Program-made: the position numbers and the translations under genes
The notes under the pieces: generated by a model
Databases searched by the model: none
What the model was told of the DNA's origin: nothing
What the model saw: the letters and a program-made list of their open reading frames with translations, nothing else
Part shown: positions 31,050-33,569 of the stretch, in pieces
Numbering within the stretch: the first letter of the stretch is position 1
Layout: each line of letters starts with the position of its first letter
Virus record (IMG/VR): IMGVR_UViG_3300044678_002246
Coordinates: 1-33,569 of that record
Length of the DNA: 33,569 nucleotides
Source: a virus
Direction: 5' to 3' (one strand)

Positions 31050-31141
31050 AAAAGACAGTCAACGTTTTGGCGGTGGTTCTGTCGTGGATTTGGGACGCAA
31101 CGGGCGGGCTGATTTATTCAGTTTGGAAGCAGTTGCAGTAA
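31046..31141 (+). CDS. 31-aa hydrophobic microprotein, possible lysis or membrane peptide
   Basis: ATG 31046 overlaps the previous stop. The product starts MKKTVNVLAVVLSWIWDATG and ends LIYSVWKQLQ. One helix is hydrophobic and Trp-rich, with basic ends, so it can insert in the membrane. Its coupling to the preceding gene and its placement after the membrane and lysis-type genes make it credible. It is too short for normal gene callers. Confidence 0.55.
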   Translation: MKKTVNVLAVVLSWIWDATGGLIYSVWKQLQ

Positions 31142-31143
31142 AC

Positions 31144-31172
31144 GCGGACTTGTTGATCCGCTGTTGATTTTT
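31144..31172 (+). terminator. Weak terminator-like hairpin after the lysis-like block
   Basis: GCGGA (31144-31148) and TCCGC (31157-31161) make a 5-bp stem with an 8-nt loop. A T-rich run (TGTTGATTTTT) follows. The stem is short, so termination would be leaky at best. It sits 18 bases before the tail fibre start. Confidence 0.3.
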
Positions 31173-31189
31173 GGGGAAGTGGGGAAAGC

Positions 31190-32725
31190 ATGTCTGTCGA
31201 AGCCTTAATCTCAACGCAAGTGATCGATACGACATCGGTCGGCAGGTCTGTTATGACTGCCGCTAATGCCGCTGCTGCACGCACTGCGATCGGGGCTGGA
31301 ACTGGCAGTGGTGACGTTGTTGCGGCGAATAATCTCAGCGACTTGGCTTCGGCAGCAACAGCACGGACTAACCTCGGCCTTGGTACACTCGCAACTCAAT
31401 CGGGTACATTTAGTGGTACGTCATCCGGAACAAACACCGGAGACCAGACTACTGTGAGTGGTAACGCCGGATCAGCTACTGTCCTGCAAACGGCGAGGAC
31501 GATCAACGGAGTCAGCTTCAACGGGTCAGCAAACATAACGGTAACTGCTGCAGGATCTACGTTATCGGATACCGTCACAGTCGCGAAGGGCGGCACTGGA
31601 CTAACCACACTTGGCACAGCATTGCAGGTGCTAAGAGTCAACGCTGGAGCAACGGCATTAGAGTATGCCTCAGCGAGCGGTGGTATCGGTGGAGCGACAG
31701 GGGCAACGGACAATTCGGTTTTGCGAGCGGACGGCACTGGTGGAGCAACGCTGCAAAATTCCGCGTTTGTGATTGCGGACAACGCGACGGCATCGCCGAA
31801 CAACACCGTTAACCATGCTAGTATTCAAGCAACTGGCGGCACGACGAATGTCAGCGTGAGCATCGTGCCTAAAGGGACTGGGGCGTTTTGCTTGCAAGTA
31901 CCGGATAGCGGGACAGGTGGCGGGAATGCACGGGGGGCGAATGCGATTGATCTGCAGACAGTACGAAGTGCGGCATCACAGGTAGCCTCGTCTGCGTTCG
32001 CTATCGCGATTGGTTCGTATTGCACTGCAAGTGGATCGATTAGAGGGAGTTATGCAATAGGGCATTCATCGTCAGCGACAGGCGTGGCATCGACGGCAGT
32101 TGGCGATAATGCGACCGCATCTGGTCAACAGTCGTTAGCCCTCGGATCATACCCGACGGCAAGTGGCATATATGCTACTGCATTACAGTACGCATTTGCG
32201 TCTGGAACCTACAGTTTTGCACATGGATATGACGCTTATGCAGGCGGGACATCTTCTGTCGCATTTGGCCATCAGGTCGATGCTGATCGAGGTTCAATGT
32301 TCGCGTTTGCTAACGGTCGATTTGCGGCGAATGGAGATGCCCAATCTGTGTTTTTTGTGCTTCGAAATAAGACAACCAACAACACGGCAACAACTCTATT
32401 CCTCAACGGTTCAGCGGCTCGCCTGACGATTCCAAGCGGAAAAGTGCTTTCAGCGGTGTGTCGGATTTGCGGCATCAAATCAGATGGTTCTGCGGTTGCA
32501 AATTATGTGCGTCGTGTTGTGATAAAAAACGTCGGCGGCACTACATCACTCGTGGGATCTGTAGAGACGATAGGAACCGATATCGAAGACAACGCGAGCA
32601 CAGACGTTGCGATTACAGCAGACAACACAAATGATGCACTGCAAATCAATGTGACCGGCATCACGGGCGAAACGTGGCGATGGGTGGCCGTCGTCGAGGG
32701 TCTTGAAATAGCTTATGGAGCCTAA
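31190..32725 (+). CDS. Tail fibre with YadA-head-like repeats (511 aa)
   Basis: ATG 31190 is preceded by GGGGAAGTGGGGAAAGC. The N-terminal half is a glycine/threonine-rich fibre (ISTQVIDTTSVGRS, NNLSDLASAATARTNLGLG, a typical phage tail fibre repeat). Residues 266-368 have repeats such as FAIAIGSYCTASG, YAIGHSSSATG, AVGDNATASG and LALGSYPTASG, the 14-residue Hep_Hag/YadA-head pattern that folds as a trimeric beta roll and binds surfaces. The last ~140 residues form a separate C-terminal domain (RNKTTNNTATTLF, ITGETWRWVAVVEGLEI), probably a receptor-binding or capping unit. Its last 11 bases overlap an alternative start (32715) of the next gene. Confidence 0.88.
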   Translation: MSVEALISTQVIDTTSVGRSVMTAANAAAARTAIGAGTGSGDVVAANNLSDLASAATARTNLGLGTLATQSGTFSGTSSGTNTGDQTTVSGNAGSATVLQTARTINGVSFNGSANITVTAAGSTLSDTVTVAKGGTGLTTLGTALQVLRVNAGATALEYASASGGIGGATGATDNSVLRADGTGGATLQNSAFVIADNATASPNNTVNHASIQATGGTTNVSVSIVPKGTGAFCLQVPDSGTGGGNARGANAIDLQTVRSAASQVASSAFAIAIGSYCTASGSIRGSYAIGHSSSATGVASTAVGDNATASGQQSLALGSYPTASGIYATALQYAFASGTYSFAHGYDAYAGGTSSVAFGHQVDADRGSMFAFANGRFAANGDAQSVFFVLRNKTTNNTATTLFLNGSAARLTIPSGKVLSAVCRICGIKSDGSAVANYVRRVVIKNVGGTTSLVGSVETIGTDIEDNASTDVAITADNTNDALQINVTGITGETWRWVAVVEGLEIAYGA

Positions 32726-32729
32726 TCAC

Positions 32730-33083
32730 ATGACTGACTCAATCTTTCCATCAATACCAGAAATAATGCCACCAGTCGCTGATCGAATCGCTGCCGACAT
32801 GCTGCGGCTTGTCGATGCTGAATGTCGTCGCAGAATCGGTAATCATATTGATTGGTGGTCCGCAATTTGGGAGTCACCGGAAGCGACTCCCGAAGAGATC
32901 ATTACAGCAATGGGTGGATCTGCGGCGTTGTTCTTCACGATTGCGTCAGTCAATAAGCATCAGATTGCGACAGTGGCTCATGTGCTCGGGAAGACAACCG
33001 CAGAACTCGGTGTACCAGACAAGTGCATGGGCACACCACAAACCGTGACTCTCAATCCTGACGGCACAGCGACGATCGGATAA
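32730..33083 (+). CDS. Hypothetical protein following the tail fibre (117 aa)
   Basis: ATG 32730 follows TGGAG (32716-32720) at good spacing and is preferred to ATG 32715, which lies within the fibre gene. The product is helical with Trp residues (NHIDWWSAIWESPEATPEE, SAALFFTIASVNKHQ) and ends in TVTLNPDGTATIG, a beta hairpin. No family is recognised. It may be a fibre chaperone or a small tail component; neither is shown by sequence. Confidence 0.6.
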   Translation: MTDSIFPSIPEIMPPVADRIAADMLRLVDAECRRRIGNHIDWWSAIWESPEATPEEIITAMGGSAALFFTIASVNKHQIATVAHVLGKTTAELGVPDKCMGTPQTVTLNPDGTATIG

Positions 33084-33085
33084 TC

Positions 33086-33569
33086 ATGGCAACGCAAACT
33101 ATTGAATTTCGCAGTCCACCGTCTCAGACAGTGACAGCAAAGCTGTTTGCGGTCGGTAGTGATACGCAGGTTGATTCGCAGTCAGCAACGGAAGCGACAA
33201 ATCGCAAAGGCACATACGCAGCGGCCTACACTGATGTGGCGGCGGGTGAGTATGAACTGATAGCGTTTGTGGGTGCGGTGCCAGTTGCTCGATGGTTCGT
33301 GACGCTGACACTAACGACCGCGACGTTTCAGGTGTACGACAAGTCGAAAACTGAACTGATCGCGGCAAACGCGGTGAACGCTGCATCATTGGCTACGGAT
33401 GCCGTGACGGAGATCCAGAGCGGCCTCGCAACGGCAACCAACGTCAGTGACGCACAAACCGCAATCATTGCTCAGGTCGATGCCAACGAAACCAAGATCG
33501 ACGCTGTTAAAGCCAAGACCGACAACCTACCGTCAGATCCAGCGGACCAATCAGCAGTCGAGGCGGCGA
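33086..33569 (+). CDS. Tail-associated protein, cut by the window end (at least 161 aa)
   Basis: ATG 33086 follows the previous stop by two bases, and the frame stays open to the last base, so the 3' end lies outside. The first ~85 residues read as a beta sandwich (MATQTIEFRSPPSQTVTAKL, GEYELIAFVGAVPVARWFV). The rest is an Ala/Asp/Lys coiled coil: AIIAQVDANETKIDAVKAK and TDNLPSDPADQSAVEAA. Sequences with a TDNLP linker and -ID-VKxKTD- heptads are typical of phage tail appendage proteins. The start has no strong ribosome binding site. Confidence 0.7.
   Translation, partial: MATQTIEFRSPPSQTVTAKLFAVGSDTQVDSQSATEATNRKGTYAAAYTDVAAGEYELIAFVGAVPVARWFVTLTLTTATFQVYDKSKTELIAANAVNAASLATDAVTEIQSGLATATNVSDAQTAIIAQVDANETKIDAVKAKTDNLPSDPADQSAVEAA

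Noticed and set aside
1-33569. tRNA genes, CRISPR arrays, insertion sequences, integrase or attachment sites
   Set aside because: None seen on either strand by reading for their typical features. The direct repeat at 1-126 is contiguous without spacers, so it is not a CRISPR array.

Overview
This window is a stretch of a tailed double-stranded DNA phage genome (free virus or prophage; no integrase, repressor or host gene is visible to decide). Every gene I can support lies on the + strand. They are packed tightly, with many ATGA/GTGA start-stop overlaps. Gene order is that of a long-tailed, non-contractile (siphovirus-like) phage: terminase, portal, prohead protease/scaffold, capsid, head-tail connectors, tail tube, frameshifted tail-assembly chaperones, tape measure. 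There is no sheath gene. The host cannot be read directly. The secreted, proline-rich, papain-like and thioredoxin-like accessory proteins, the moderate GC content and the extreme Ser-Ala tracts would fit a Planctomycetota-type host, but this is an inference of modest confidence.

Layout. Bases 1-275 hold three tandem copies of a 43-bp repeat and no gene. Bases 276-1112 hold three small early-type proteins, closed by a good intrinsic terminator (1123-1167). Bases 1179-7636 are the packaging and head module: a small HTH protein (possible small terminase), TerL, a 55-aa protein, portal, a 19-aa Cys/Lys/Gly microprotein, a protease-scaffold with an internal scaffold start, a decoration-like protein and the major capsid protein. 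A strong terminator follows at 7664-7700. Bases 7726-9977 are six connector and tail-completion genes. Bases 9990-17526 are the tail: tube, G/G-T chaperones with a textbook -1 frameshift site (GGGAAAC plus stem-loop), a 971-aa tape measure, a 394-aa tail protein, a 605-aa protein with a tract of about 290 residues that is almost all Ser/Ala/Gly/Val, and a Cys-rich 165-aa protein.

Bases 17575-27565 are the most unusual part: a continuous 10-kb sugar-modification cassette of 12 genes. It encodes about nine GT-A-like glycosyltransferase domains, two SAM methyltransferase domains, a TagD-like cytidylyltransferase and a radical SAM enzyme with SPASM-like cysteines. Its first gene is an 861-aa fusion whose three domains each reappear as a separate gene later in the cassette. 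Because the cassette directly follows the giant Ser-rich tail protein, the best hypothesis is a phage-encoded serine-rich glycoprotein system in which the virion surface is O-glycosylated by its own dedicated enzymes.

Bases 27568-31141 look like a lysis/envelope module: several small membrane proteins, a papain-family cysteine peptidase, a secreted thioredoxin with WCGPC and a possible thioredoxin-fold protein lacking CxxC. No conventional muramidase or amidase is visible. Bases 31190-33569 hold a second adhesin: a tail fibre with YadA-head-like repeats and two following tail-associated genes, the last cut by the window end.
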